The notes under the pieces were generated by a model, which had not been told where the DNA came from, did not search any database, and saw only the letters and a list, made by a program, of their open reading frames with translations. From positions 434,001 through 498,000 of the forward strand of contig JAOZFT010000004.1 in assembly GCA_027492035.1 (NCBI GenBank): 64,000 bases of DNA. The letters run 5' to 3'. Below, piece after piece: positions 34,326 through 44,032 of this stretch (within the stretch, counting starts at the first letter, position 1; every line of letters starts with the position of its first letter). The stretch is from Thermoproteota archaeon (GTDB lineage: Archaea; Korarchaeota; JAOZGF01; JAOZFZ01). The position numbers and the translations under genes were made by a program.

Positions 34326-35648
34326 TCAACTGCCTCCCTCTCTCGTTAATAGGTCTTCAGCTGTCGCTTGGCCCTTCTCAAGAATTTCTTGTTCATTTAG
34401 TTTGGTGAATTCCCTGTTCTCCAGCAGAATTTCCCCGTCCACCATCACAGTAGTCACTTCACTACCCTTAACCGAGTAAACTATTTGTGAAATGATGTTG
34501 TGGACTGGAGTTAAACTCGGCTTGTCCAAGTCTAATATAATAAGGTCTGCTTTGCTGCCCTTTTCCAAAGAACCCACTTTTTTTAGCGATAAAGCCTCTG
34601 CACCTTTTAGAGTTGCAAGTTCCAAAACTTTCCAAGCAGGTAAAACTGTAGGGTTTAAGAAATACCCCTTATGGATTAAGGCAGTTACTTTCATTGTCTC
34701 AAACATGTTGAGAGAGTTATTGCTAGCTGCTCCATCTGTTCCTAAACTCACTGTTACTTCCTTGTTTAACATTTTAGGGATAGGTGCGAAACCGGAAGCT
34801 AACTTTAAATTGCTTACAGGGTTATGTGAAACCTTCACCCCCCTCCTTTTTAATGTGTTAATTTCTTCTTCAGTCACCCAAACCACATGTGCAGCTAATG
34901 TTTTCTTCCCTAAGATCTTTAACTTATCTAGGTATCCTACTACTCCCTCTGAGCCTATCTTTACGTGGAAAGCCTTTTTTATTTTTCCTATTTCATCCTT
35001 TGTCTCAGCAACATGAATATGTACTCCCACATTATATTCTTCAGCTAGTGCAGTTACTTCCTCCAAGAACTTAGGTGAACAAGTGTAGGGGGAATGTGGC
35101 CCCAAAAAAACTTTAAGTCTACCGTTTAAAGCCCCGTTAAATTTCTTTATTATTCTTTCAGACTCCTTTAACTCCTTTTTACCCTTTTCTTCCGAACCTA
35201 ACTCGATCATTCCGTGAGAAATAACAGCTCTCAACCCTGTTTCTTTAACAGCCTTCACTACTTCATCCATGAAAAAGTACATATCTGAAAAGGTGGTTGT
35301 TCCTGTTTTTATCATTTCTAAACAAGCAAGTAAAGTACCAATGTATACATCGCTGCCTTTCAATTTAGCTTCCAAAGGCCATATTTTCTTAGTTAACCAT
35401 AGATTAAGTTCCATATCATCAGCGTAGCCCCTGAACAAGGTCATAGCTGCGTGAGTGTGGGTGTTTATTAAACCAGGCATGATTACTTTCCTTTCACCCC
35501 CTAACTTCTCATACCCTCCATACCTCCTTCTCAACTGTGAAAAATCACCTACCTCAATTACTCTATCTCCTTCAACCACTAACCCTCCATCCTTAACTAT
35601 TTTTTTAGGTGTTACAATTAAATATTTCCCATGAATAAGGTACTCCAT
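34326..35648 (-). CDS. mtaD: 5'-methylthioadenosine/S-adenosylhomocysteine-type deaminase
   Basis: An amidohydrolase of 440 aa that removes the amino group from SAH, MTA or 5'-deoxyadenosine. The metal ligands are visible: LINTHTHAAM, the His in GVHIHVAET, a third His in AAHVVWV and Asp in LGTDGAASN. The ATG at 35648 is 6 nt after AAGGTG; a longer frame opens at 35681. It is divergent from the hydrolase gene at 35736 with an 87-bp shared promoter region, suggesting one pathway for SAM by-product recycling. Confidence 0.9.
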   Translation of the reverse strand: MEYLIHGKYLIVTPKKIVKDGGLVVEGDRVIEVGDFSQLRRRYGGYEKLGGERKVIMPGLINTHTHAAMTLFRGYADDMELNLWLTKKIWPLEAKLKGSDVYIGTLLACLEMIKTGTTTFSDMYFFMDEVVKAVKETGLRAVISHGMIELGSEEKGKKELKESERIIKKFNGALNGRLKVFLGPHSPYTCSPKFLEEVTALAEEYNVGVHIHVAETKDEIGKIKKAFHVKIGSEGVVGYLDKLKILGKKTLAAHVVWVTEEEINTLKRRGVKVSHNPVSNLKLASGFAPIPKMLNKEVTVSLGTDGAASNNSLNMFETMKVTALIHKGYFLNPTVLPAWKVLELATLKGAEALSLKKVGSLEKGSKADLIILDLDKPSLTPVHNIISQIVYSVKGSEVTTVMVDGEILLENREFTKLNEQEILEKGQATAEDLLTREGGS

Positions 35649-35735
35649 CCCCTTCACCTTGTTATGAAATTCTCTCGACAAAAAAGAGAATTAATTAAAA
35701 TCTTTTTCAAACTTTTCTTAAAAGGTGAAAAATTA

Positions 35736-37010
35736 ATGAAGAGTTTAGTCAAAGACATGAACTTAAAAAGGAAAGGAAAAATTAAAATTGAATGGGCAGA
35801 AAACTTTATGCCTACCTTGAAAAGGATTTCTGAAAATTTGAAAAAGGAAAAGCCTTTTAAAAGTTTAAGAGTAGGGATGGCTCTACATTTAGAGGCAAAG
35901 ACAGCAGTTTTGGTGAAAACTCTCCACGAAGGAGGAGCTGAAGTATACATAACTGGATGCAACCCGGAAACAACTCAAGATGACGTGGCGGCAGCAACCA
36001 CTGAATTTGCACATGTCTATGCTTGGAGAGGAGAAACAAAAGAGGAGTACTATGAAAATTTAAACAGAGTCTTAGATAATAAACCGCACATAATTATTGA
36101 TGACGGTGCAGATTTAATGGTGCTTTTACATACTGAAAGAAAGGAATTGCTTGACCTAGTTATTGGAGGATGCGAAGAGACGACGACAGGAGTAAAAAGG
36201 TTAAGGAATATGGAGAAAAGAGGAGTCTTGAGGTTTCCGGTGATAGATGTGAATGATGCTTATATGAAACATCTCTTTGACAACCGGTACGGGACAGGTG
36301 AGTCTGCCCTATTTGGTGTATTAAATGCTACAAATTTAACATTAGCCGGTAAAAATGTTGTGGTTGCAGGCTATGGTTGGTGTGGGAGAGGAATAGCTTT
36401 AAGGGCTAAGGGGTTAGGAGCTAAAGTGACGGTTACGGAAGTTGACCCAATTAAAGCTGTCGAAGCCTACATGGACGGTTTCAATGTTTCGCGCCTTATT
36501 GACGCCGTTAAAACAGCAGATATAGTGATAACTGCTACTGGAGTTAAAAAAATTGTTAAAGAGGAACATTTTAAGGCTGCAAAAAATAACTGTATATTCG
36601 CTAATGCAGGCCATTTCAATGTTGAAATATGGATTCCGGACTTGGAGAAAATGGCTAAAGAAAAGAGGAAGATCAGGTATTTTGGGTTACCTTATAACGA
36701 TTTTCTTGTTGAAGAGTATGTTTTAAAGGATGGGAAGAAACTTTACTTACTTGGTAAAGGGAGGTTGGTGAACTTGGTTTGTGGGCAAGGGCATGCGACA
36801 GAAATAATGGATATGAGCTTCAGTTTACAGGCTGAATCAACTAAGTATCTAGTGTTAAACAAAGGGAAATTAGAGAAAAAGGTTTATTCTGTACCTAAAG
36901 AAATAGATGAGGCCGTTGCAAGGTTTAAGCTTGAAGCACTCAACATCAAAATAGATGAATTGACGCAGGAGCAAATGAGGTACATTAATGAATTCCTTTT
37001 GGGAACTTAA
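35736..37010 (+). CDS. ahcY: S-adenosylhomocysteine / S-inosylhomocysteine hydrolase
   Basis: 424 aa. The NAD motif VVVAGYGWCGRGIALRAKG and substrate residues (NLTLAGKN, VIDVNDAYMKHLFDN, GHFNVEIW) mark the AhcY family. ATG 35736 follows AAGGTGAAAAATTA; the frame is open upstream to 35631 but that part has no family similarity. It lacks the C-terminal KxxxYRY of bacterial/eukaryotic SAH hydrolase, as other archaeal members do. In Methanocaldococcus the equivalent enzyme hydrolyses S-inosylhomocysteine, made by the DadD deaminase. The head-to-head deaminase gene favours that reading here. Confidence 0.92.
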   Translation: MKSLVKDMNLKRKGKIKIEWAENFMPTLKRISENLKKEKPFKSLRVGMALHLEAKTAVLVKTLHEGGAEVYITGCNPETTQDDVAAATTEFAHVYAWRGETKEEYYENLNRVLDNKPHIIIDDGADLMVLLHTERKELLDLVIGGCEETTTGVKRLRNMEKRGVLRFPVIDVNDAYMKHLFDNRYGTGESALFGVLNATNLTLAGKNVVVAGYGWCGRGIALRAKGLGAKVTVTEVDPIKAVEAYMDGFNVSRLIDAVKTADIVITATGVKKIVKEEHFKAAKNNCIFANAGHFNVEIWIPDLEKMAKEKRKIRYFGLPYNDFLVEEYVLKDGKKLYLLGKGRLVNLVCGQGHATEIMDMSFSLQAESTKYLVLNKGKLEKKVYSVPKEIDEAVARFKLEALNIKIDELTQEQMRYINEFLLGT

Positions 37011-37052
37011 AATTTTATTAAACTTCTTTAAGTTCCTTCCTTCTCTCCTTTC

Positions 37053-38711
37053 CTAAACAGTCAATGTTTTTGTTAAGTAAATTTCTGCAGCTGATACAGG
37101 TTGTGTTAGTTCAAAGTTTTCTAGAACTTGAGGGTGAATTTCTCCTAAGTACCCTATACTTTTTTCACCCTCTAAAATTTCAGCTGTCCTACCTTCCAGG
37201 AAGGGAGGACGATTTTTTTCCTTTACTTCCCATCTCTTATTTAATATTTGTGAAAGGGTTTCTAACACTGCTTTTGCGTCTGTGTAGGTTGTTTCAGGTG
37301 AAGATATTAAATATGCAATATTTATTTCTTCACTAACTCCTGTTTCAGCTCCTTCGTCAGGTTTAATTACATACCCTATCTCAAAAATTTTCTGGGGATA
37401 CTCATATCTTTTATTGTACTTAAGCACTTCAAGAAGTGAAGGAAGTAAAGTGTCTCTCAAAACATTATATTCAAGTGAAACAGGGTTTTCTATTTCGACA
37501 AGTTTTCTTTTTGGTAAAAGCATTTTCGCTGTTAATGTCTCAGAACTTGATTGAAGGAAAGTTAAGCATTCTATAAAACCCATTCCTGTCATTAACCTCC
37601 TCAACTCATTTATTTTCTCAATCTGTCGGTTTCTTTGAGGCGAAGTGAAAATCTTAGGTATTCTTAATTGAAACTTGTCGTAACCGTAGGTGATAGCTAA
37701 ATCTTCAACGATGTCTATTTGATGCATTATGTCTGTTCTATAAGCTGGGACCAAAACTTCAATGTGGTTTTCAGTTACTCTTTCAACTCCAAATCTGGAT
37801 TTTAGTAGTAACTTAATTATTTCTTCTTTTGAAAGAGTTACACCAAGTATTTTTTGGACATAATTAACATTTAATGTTACTTTTTCAGGTGTTAAATTAG
37901 GGAGCCATTTACTTGCTTTTGGATAAATCACTTCTACGCTTTCAATGGTTGCTCCTCTTTCAGCAAACATTGTACAGAGAATGTTCAAGGCTTTGTTTAC
38001 AGCTCTGAAGCTTGTTCCGGTTACATCTATAAAAAGATTGGTTGTTTTTTCAGTGACTTCTGTCAATGTTGAATTTATTATCGGGGGGAAGGATAAAACT
38101 CTATCCATTTTATCAATTATTAACGGGTATTTTTCTTTCCCTTCCAAAATATAACCGTAAGTTCTTCCTTTTTCATTTTCTTTAAGTATCTGCTTCAGAG
38201 TCATCTCTCTTTCCTCATGTAGAGGAGTGAATGAGTATTGTTCAGGATCTGCTGGAATGTATGAAAAAGGAGGTTCAACTTTGTCTAAGTCATGTAAACC
38301 TATAGCCACTTTTCTCCTCTTTCTTCCATGTGTGTCATGGATTTTCTCCTGAATTTGCATTATTTGTTTGACAAAGTTGTCAGTTAATTCTAAGTCTCTC
38401 ACCACCCCTGCAGCAATGTAAGGTCTCACTTCAGCCATTCCTTCTCCTACCTTCACTTGTACATATCCCCTCTCGACTGTATAGTTAGGCAGTCCTCTTT
38501 CAATGTTTAATAGCCCCCTTAAGTTTCTAGCTAACCCTTCAACCGACAACATATCGGGTCTATTTGGAAACACTTCAATATCTAGTTCTGACTCATGTTC
38601 CCTTTCTATGGGTGTTCCCTGCATAGCTAACCAGTAAATTAAGTTTTTCCTTGTTAATTTAACCCCTAATAAATTGTATAAATCTTCCTCATTTACTGTT
38701 ATCACAGCCAT
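37053..38711 (-). CDS. pheT: Phenylalanyl-tRNA synthetase beta subunit (archaeal type)
   Basis: 552 aa from ATG 38711, which follows GGTGG; an in-frame upstream start at 38726 is less likely. The order is N-terminal B1 domain (VNEEDLYNLLGVKL), the B3/B4 editing region, B5 (TLNVNYVQKILGVTL) and a catalytic-like domain (GFIECLTFLQSS). It pairs with PheS in a heterotetramer and follows pheS by 18 bp. Confidence 0.95.
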   Translation of the reverse strand: MAVITVNEEDLYNLLGVKLTRKNLIYWLAMQGTPIEREHESELDIEVFPNRPDMLSVEGLARNLRGLLNIERGLPNYTVERGYVQVKVGEGMAEVRPYIAAGVVRDLELTDNFVKQIMQIQEKIHDTHGRKRRKVAIGLHDLDKVEPPFSYIPADPEQYSFTPLHEEREMTLKQILKENEKGRTYGYILEGKEKYPLIIDKMDRVLSFPPIINSTLTEVTEKTTNLFIDVTGTSFRAVNKALNILCTMFAERGATIESVEVIYPKASKWLPNLTPEKVTLNVNYVQKILGVTLSKEEIIKLLLKSRFGVERVTENHIEVLVPAYRTDIMHQIDIVEDLAITYGYDKFQLRIPKIFTSPQRNRQIEKINELRRLMTGMGFIECLTFLQSSSETLTAKMLLPKRKLVEIENPVSLEYNVLRDTLLPSLLEVLKYNKRYEYPQKIFEIGYVIKPDEGAETGVSEEINIAYLISSPETTYTDAKAVLETLSQILNKRWEVKEKNRPPFLEGRTAEILEGEKSIGYLGEIHPQVLENFELTQPVSAAEIYLTKTLTV

Positions 38712-38729
38712 TGAAGCCACCAACAATTT

Positions 38730-40304
38730 CTAGATAGGGTAGGTTCTCAACCACTTAATGTCGTTGAAGTAAGGGAATCTTATGTCCCCTAAATTATATT
38801 TCCTCATCGTTAAGCGATCAAGCCCTAAACCCCAAGCTAGGACAGGTATATCTTTCCCAAGCAGCGGAACCACTACTTCTGGCCTAAATATGCCTGCCCC
38901 ACCTAACTCAATCCATTCTCCTCTTTCAGGGTCGTAAACTTCAGGTTCTACTGACAATTCGGTGTAAGGGAAGTAACCAGGCCTATATCTGGTTTTTGTG
39001 AAACCTAATCTTGAAAAATACTCATTTAAGTAACCTAACAAGTCCCTAAAGGTAACTGATTCACTTACAACTATTCCTTCCACTTGGTAAAACTCATGTA
39101 AATGGGTTGGATCCAAGTTTTCACGCCTAAAAACCTTCCCTATTGAAAAAATTTTCGCTGGAGGTTTAATTTTAGTTAAGAAACGTGCGGAGACGCTTGT
39201 AGTGTGGGTTCTTAAAACGATTTTTTTGGCTTCGCTTAAACTCCACTTATATCTCCAACCTGAAGAACCTGTTACCCATCCATTTTCATGGGTCTCTTTA
39301 ACCTTTTTAATGAGTTGTCTTGGAGGCATTTTCTTCGTTTCAATGTTTTTTATGTATAATGTATCAGCTAATTCACGGGCTGGATGATCTTGAGGCTGGT
39401 AAAGAGCATCAAAACACCAGAAAGCAAGCTCCACTATAGGACCTATGGCTTCGGTGAAACCCATATCAAACCAGATTTCTCTGATTTTATCTGCAATTGA
39501 AAGGGTTGGGTGCAATCTACCTACCGCTGTAGGTGCAACAGGTGCGTAAACGTCGTACTTTTTCAGGGTGACTTCACGCCATTTACCAGTTTCTATAAGT
39601 CCAGGGGTTAGGTTTGAAACTGTTATTTTAAGAGGAATCTCATAATTAAGTAATTCTTTACCGAAAGAAGTTAGCTCAGCCCTCTCCTCCACAACTTCCT
39701 TCGTCACTAAAAGATTTCTTCTCTTCAAGGTTTTAATTAGTTCTTCTTCATTCTTTATGCCTAAAGGTAATTCAACCCATGTACCTTTCCTCCATAAGGT
39801 CTTAAGCACTGTTTCCTCAGGGAAAAACGGAAGAAATTCACTACCTCCATTCTTAAGCCTGACAAATGGTTCGTTGTTTCTCTTGACAATTTCTATCAGC
39901 CCTTTCCTTTTTAACCAACCTAATGACCTATTAAGTTCAACTGTGTTCTGGTCCAGGAAGTTTTTCAGTTCATCTAAAGATGCTTCACCACCAATTTTCT
40001 TTAGGTGCTCCAGCAACTTCTTTTCAGGTAAGTGTGTTTCAGCATACTTTATTCCTTCTCCTGTTAATTTAGCCTTCTTTATTCTTTCTTTGTGTAAGGT
40101 GATTATTCCATATTTTTGCAACCTAAGTAAACCTCTAACCACCGCAGATCTATCCATTTTCAATGTTTCAACTAATAAAGAAGTTGTTAAAGTATGTGGT
40201 TGTTGTTTAAAGGCTAAAAGAATTTTTTTATCTTGTAAGGAGAACTTCTCTCTAATTTCCTTTAAAACTTGTTTTAAATCAACCTCTAAATTATCCCTAT
40301 ACAA
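38730..40304 (-). CDS. pheS: Phenylalanyl-tRNA synthetase alpha subunit (archaeal type)
   Basis: 524 aa. N-terminal winged-helix modules (residues 1-200) lead into the class II catalytic domain: LHPTLSIADKIREIWFDMGF, motif 2 around FSIGKVFRRENLDPTHLHEF, and motif 3 GLGLDRLTM. TTG 40304 is preceded by AGGAGGG. First gene of the pheST operon, divergent from the PfkB gene. Confidence 0.96.
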   Translation of the reverse strand: MYRDNLEVDLKQVLKEIREKFSLQDKKILLAFKQQPHTLTTSLLVETLKMDRSAVVRGLLRLQKYGIITLHKERIKKAKLTGEGIKYAETHLPEKKLLEHLKKIGGEASLDELKNFLDQNTVELNRSLGWLKRKGLIEIVKRNNEPFVRLKNGGSEFLPFFPEETVLKTLWRKGTWVELPLGIKNEEELIKTLKRRNLLVTKEVVEERAELTSFGKELLNYEIPLKITVSNLTPGLIETGKWREVTLKKYDVYAPVAPTAVGRLHPTLSIADKIREIWFDMGFTEAIGPIVELAFWCFDALYQPQDHPARELADTLYIKNIETKKMPPRQLIKKVKETHENGWVTGSSGWRYKWSLSEAKKIVLRTHTTSVSARFLTKIKPPAKIFSIGKVFRRENLDPTHLHEFYQVEGIVVSESVTFRDLLGYLNEYFSRLGFTKTRYRPGYFPYTELSVEPEVYDPERGEWIELGGAGIFRPEVVVPLLGKDIPVLAWGLGLDRLTMRKYNLGDIRFPYFNDIKWLRTYPI

Positions 40305-40500
40305 AGAAAACAGCCCTCCTTAACTTAGGTTTCTGAAGAAAAATATTCTGGTGAAGAAAAGGTGTTCTTAACTGCTTGTCTTAAGTTCATGGTTCTTATC
40401 ATGTTTAAGTAAATTGGCAGAGCATCACATCCACCGAAAAAGGAAGTATAATGTCTCCTTTAAAACATTAAATTTAAGGAGGAAATGGTTAAGTGGAAGG

Positions 40501-40510
40501 ATATTTATAT
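40501..40510 (+). promoter_or_regulatory. TATA box of the PfkB kinase gene
   Basis: ATATTTATAT predicts a transcription start near 40528, giving a leader of roughly 15 nt that still includes the weak GGGCGAT ribosome site before GTG 40545. Confidence 0.45.
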
Positions 40511-40544
40511 CTTTAGGTTTTTCTAAGAAAAAGGGCGATCTGTT

Positions 40545-41474
40545 GTGAAAAAAATAGACTTGATTTCGGTAGGGAACTTAAACGTCGATATTACCTTGAA
40601 AGTTGATAAGTTCCCTGAACCTGACCAAGAAATAGAAATTAATTCTTCTTTAATTTCTCCTGGGGGATCGGCTTCAAACACCGCTGTTGCTGCATCAAGG
40701 TTAGGGTTGTCGGTTGGTTTCATAGGGAAAGTGGGAGACGATTTGATGGGTATCATGGCGTTGGAGGACTTAAAAAGAGAAAGAATAGATATTAGTCAAG
40801 TTAAAAAATTGAAGGGTATAGCTACAGGTTTAGTGGTTGTTTTTGTTTTTCCAGATGGACAGAGGGCCATGATTGCAAATCATGGTGCTAACTTACATAT
40901 GGAGAAAAATGACCTAGAAAGTGAGTTTATAAAAGTAAGTGAGGCAGTTCATGTTGGAGGAGGGAAAATTGAAGTTGCTGAGGAAGCTTTGAAAATAGCT
41001 AAGGAACAGGGTAAGTTAACTTCCTTTGACCCAGGTTCAGTTCTTTCCTCTCTAGGTTTAGAAAAACTAAAGAAAATTTTGGAGAATGCAGACTTGGTTT
41101 TCCTAAACAGGAAAGAGTTACGAGCCATAACAGGCTTTGGAGATGAAAGGGGTTTAAAGAAAATTTTAGAAGCTGATGTGAAGCTAGTTATTTTAAAAAT
41201 TGGTGAAGGTGGGTCCTTAGTTTTTAGTGAAGAAGGGAAAGTTGAAGCTAAGGCCTTCAGCGTCCCAGTTGTAGATACAACTGGAGCTGGAGACGCTTTC
41301 AATGCAGGTTTCTTAGCTTCATTTATAAAGGAAAGGGATGTTTTTAAAGCGTGCGTAGTTGGTAACGCTGTGGCCGCTTTAAAAATAACTGAAGTAGGAG
41401 CAAGATCCGGTTTACCTACTAAAAACGAACTTAACGAGTTTTTAAATAGTAAAGGATTTAAGTTCAACCTTTAA
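40545..41474 (+). CDS. PfkB-family carbohydrate/nucleoside kinase
   Basis: A 309-aa ribokinase-fold enzyme. The N-terminal GN(L)NVDIT and GGSASNTAVAASRLG motif and the catalytic DTTGAGDAFNAGF (anion hole and base Asp) are intact. The substrate may be ribose, an inosine/adenosine-type nucleoside, or a sugar; the sequence does not fix it. The start is GTG 40545. The end overlaps the convergent MoeA gene by 33 bp. Confidence 0.9.
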   Translation: MKKIDLISVGNLNVDITLKVDKFPEPDQEIEINSSLISPGGSASNTAVAASRLGLSVGFIGKVGDDLMGIMALEDLKRERIDISQVKKLKGIATGLVVVFVFPDGQRAMIANHGANLHMEKNDLESEFIKVSEAVHVGGGKIEVAEEALKIAKEQGKLTSFDPGSVLSSLGLEKLKKILENADLVFLNRKELRAITGFGDERGLKKILEADVKLVILKIGEGGSLVFSEEGKVEAKAFSVPVVDTTGAGDAFNAGFLASFIKERDVFKACVVGNAVAALKITEVGARSGLPTKNELNEFLNSKGFKFNL

Positions 41475-43244
41475 TTTATTAATTGCTTCTTCAATCTCTG
41501 TTTGCTGCTCTCTAAGTAACGTTTCTTTGTTTATCAAGAAGTAGAAAGGAATCTCATCTACTTTTTTGAAAGCAAACTCTGCAGTATAGTGTGTTTCCAG
41601 AAGAATAGAGTCTAGGTATGTTAGCCCTATTTCAGCCTCTCCACTCCTTACTGCTTGGTAAACAAAATGCTCATTTTTTAAAAAAATTTTCTTCGAGGTC
41701 TTAAAATCCTCCAAGAAACCAACTGGTAATGTGATTGAGGAAGGTAAGGCGATTACTTTACCCTTTCTTGAAAGTAAAGCAATGGACTCTTCTTTGAAAG
41801 TGAAAAGCACAATTTTCCTGTTAAATTTTCCCAAAACCTTTATTTCAGGACTTGTAGGTTTCTCCTTTGAGAAGGCGATGTGGCATTCATTTCGAAGTAA
41901 TGAATCTTTTGCGAAGAAACTTGAACCATAAATTTTCCTTAAATTAAAGGGGGCTAGTTCAGCCAGTTTTTCAGTAAATAAACTTTTCTCACCTATCAAT
42001 GTAATTTTTTCCCCTTCAAACCAAGGAAAAAGATTAACCTCAACTTTTTCTCCTCTATACAGTTGCTGGACTTCTCTTTTAACAAAAACATATCCATCAG
42101 CAAGAGAAAAAAGAGTTAAGTGGCCTGATATCCTCGACACCGGACACGCATAGGAACTATTCTTAAATTTAACAAGGTAAACATATAATATTTCATCCCT
42201 CTCAGGCCTCCTAAAAATTTTTCTTGAGAGCACAGCTGATTCTTTTCTTGTTTTTATTCTTTTACCTGAAAGTTTAGAAATGAAGGGAGCTGCTAACAAA
42301 CTGTAAATTGTGAAGGAAGAGGTTGGTTGCCCAGGTAACCCCAAAATTAATTTGTTTTCTTTTACAGCTACAATTGTGGGTTTACCTGGCTTAGAAGAAA
42401 GACCATGGATAAGTAATTCAGGTTTTATGAAAGATTCTACAGCCTTTAAAGTTACATCCCCTTCCCCTTTAGAGGAGCCTCCAATAACAAGGATCATGTC
42501 GCTACTGCCCCATATGTCGAGAAGGGTTTCGCCTAAAAAGTTTTCATTATCTTCCCTAACTGAGAAATACTTAACTTCTCCTCCTAAACTCTCTACTAAC
42601 GCTCCTAAGGTGTAAGAGTTTATATTGTATACTTTCCCTTCCGACAGCGGTTCCCCAGGTTCCAAAATTTCAGGTCCTGTCGACACAATGGCAACTCTTG
42701 GCTTCTTATAAACTTTCACTATTTTCCTTCCTATAGAAGCCAATAAACCTACCTCCACAGGCCCTATTTCAACTCCTTCACGTAAAACAAGTTCACCCTC
42801 ACTTATATCTGAACCAGCTTTCAAAATATTCTCTCCAGGATAAGTTGGGCGGAAAACACTGACTTCAGAGTCCTTAACTGAAGTGTACTCTACCATTACT
42901 ACGGAATCAGATCCTCTTGGTATCATTGACCCTGTTGCGACGTAAACACAAGTCTTAGGTTTCAAAGAGAAGAGGCATTTCTCACCTACATTTACTTTAC
43001 CTACCAACAACAACTTAACAGGGCTCTCTTCTTCAGCATTCAATGTATCTAAAGAACGTACAGCGTACCCGTCAACCGTAGATCTATTGAAGGGTGGAAC
43101 GTCGAAGGGAGAATAAATTTTTTCTGCTAACACTCTCCCAAAGGATTTCTCTAGGTTAATTTCTTCAACTTTCTTCTCCGCTGTAAGCTTGTTCCTTATT
43201 ATTTTCTTGCATTCGTCAATGGTTAAGAGCGAGAGAAACTTCAA
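41442..43244 (-). CDS. moeA: MoeA-type molybdopterin molybdenumtransferase with PBP-like C-terminal domain
   Basis: 600 aa. The MoeA part (to about residue 400) shows DVPPFNRSTVDGYAV, VYVATGSMIPRGSDSVVMVE and a GGSSKGEGDV active-site variant of the usual SGG-S-G-D. The last 200 residues resemble the periplasmic-binding/LysR-substrate-like domain often fused to archaeal MoeA. MoeA inserts Mo or W into molybdopterin. A second MoeA is at 62208-63452, so the two may split Mo/W or differ in regulation. TTG 43244 follows AGGTGATG. Confidence 0.91.
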   Translation of the reverse strand: MKFLSLLTIDECKKIIRNKLTAEKKVEEINLEKSFGRVLAEKIYSPFDVPPFNRSTVDGYAVRSLDTLNAEEESPVKLLLVGKVNVGEKCLFSLKPKTCVYVATGSMIPRGSDSVVMVEYTSVKDSEVSVFRPTYPGENILKAGSDISEGELVLREGVEIGPVEVGLLASIGRKIVKVYKKPRVAIVSTGPEILEPGEPLSEGKVYNINSYTLGALVESLGGEVKYFSVREDNENFLGETLLDIWGSSDMILVIGGSSKGEGDVTLKAVESFIKPELLIHGLSSKPGKPTIVAVKENKLILGLPGQPTSSFTIYSLLAAPFISKLSGKRIKTRKESAVLSRKIFRRPERDEILYVYLVKFKNSSYACPVSRISGHLTLFSLADGYVFVKREVQQLYRGEKVEVNLFPWFEGEKITLIGEKSLFTEKLAELAPFNLRKIYGSSFFAKDSLLRNECHIAFSKEKPTSPEIKVLGKFNRKIVLFTFKEESIALLSRKGKVIALPSSITLPVGFLEDFKTSKKIFLKNEHFVYQAVRSGEAEIGLTYLDSILLETHYTAEFAFKKVDEIPFYFLINKETLLREQQTEIEEAINKLKVELKSFTI

Positions 43245-43263
43245 AAACTCATCACCTAAAGTC

Positions 43264-43932
43264 TTAATCTACAAATTGAAGTTCTCCTCTGTGCTTAGAG
43301 AAATTGAGTAGGAAATTGTTAAATTTAAAAATGGGTACGATAGAAACTCCGGAATACTTCTTTAAAACTTGCTCGAATGAAGTAACAAACACAGGAAACA
43401 CATTCACAGGTTTCGGGTTATCTTTCTCAAGGTAATTTTTTAACTGTTCCACTTTAAAATGGAAATTTGAAACTCCTTTCTTAACTGAACTAAGCCTGCT
43501 TTTCCTCCACACGCTCCAATGTTTACATTCTATAGCAAGAAAAACGTTTCTTCTTTTTCCTAGTACATCTATTTCATATTTTCTGTGGTTCCATTTAAAA
43601 AGGAAATGTTTCCTTGTTTCAAATGAAAACTTCTCCAAACCTGCAGCTACAATTTCTTCAAATTCTTTCCAAGTGAGGGAAAAAACAACATCCTCCTTTC
43701 TCTCACTTAAAGAGAAAAGTAGAACAGCTAATTTACTTCTTGAAAGAAATAAACTTTTTCCTTTATCTCTTAAAAATTTACTTTTTACTATTGATAACTC
43801 AAGTAATTTCTCAATAGTTTCATTTCCTACAGCTTTTAGCAAATCATGGTTCAACGGTTGGTTAGGTATCGAGAACTTTAAAAGTTTAAAACAGCCATCT
43901 AGGAAACGTTGGCGATTGAAACTAATACTCAT
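43264..43932 (-). CDS. PD-(D/E)XK restriction-endonuclease-like nuclease
   Basis: 222 aa. The core fits the PD-(D/E)XK fold: FEEIVAAGL (Glu92/93), YEIDVLG (Asp122) and AIECKHW (Glu135-x-Lys137). An alpha-helical lead of about 80 residues precedes it. No methyltransferase or other defence gene is adjacent. It may belong to archaeal DNA-repair nucleases rather than restriction. It follows 19 bp before moeA on the same strand. Start ATG 43932. Confidence 0.72.
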   Translation of the reverse strand: MSISFNRQRFLDGCFKLLKFSIPNQPLNHDLLKAVGNETIEKLLELSIVKSKFLRDKGKSLFLSRSKLAVLLFSLSERKEDVVFSLTWKEFEEIVAAGLEKFSFETRKHFLFKWNHRKYEIDVLGKRRNVFLAIECKHWSVWRKSRLSSVKKGVSNFHFKVEQLKNYLEKDNPKPVNVFPVFVTSFEQVLKKYSGVSIVPIFKFNNFLLNFSKHRGELQFVD

Positions 43933-44032
43933 TTAACTTGAACCTCTTTTAAAAGAAAGAAACTTCCCCAAAAAAAGTTAATATTAAAGTGGGTGTATAG
44001 CAATAAAAAATTAGCTTTACATGGGAAGGTAG

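Noticed and set aside
35631-35735. 35-residue extension of AhcY
   Set aside because: It overlaps the divergent deaminase gene, has no similarity, and AAGGTG precedes ATG 35736.
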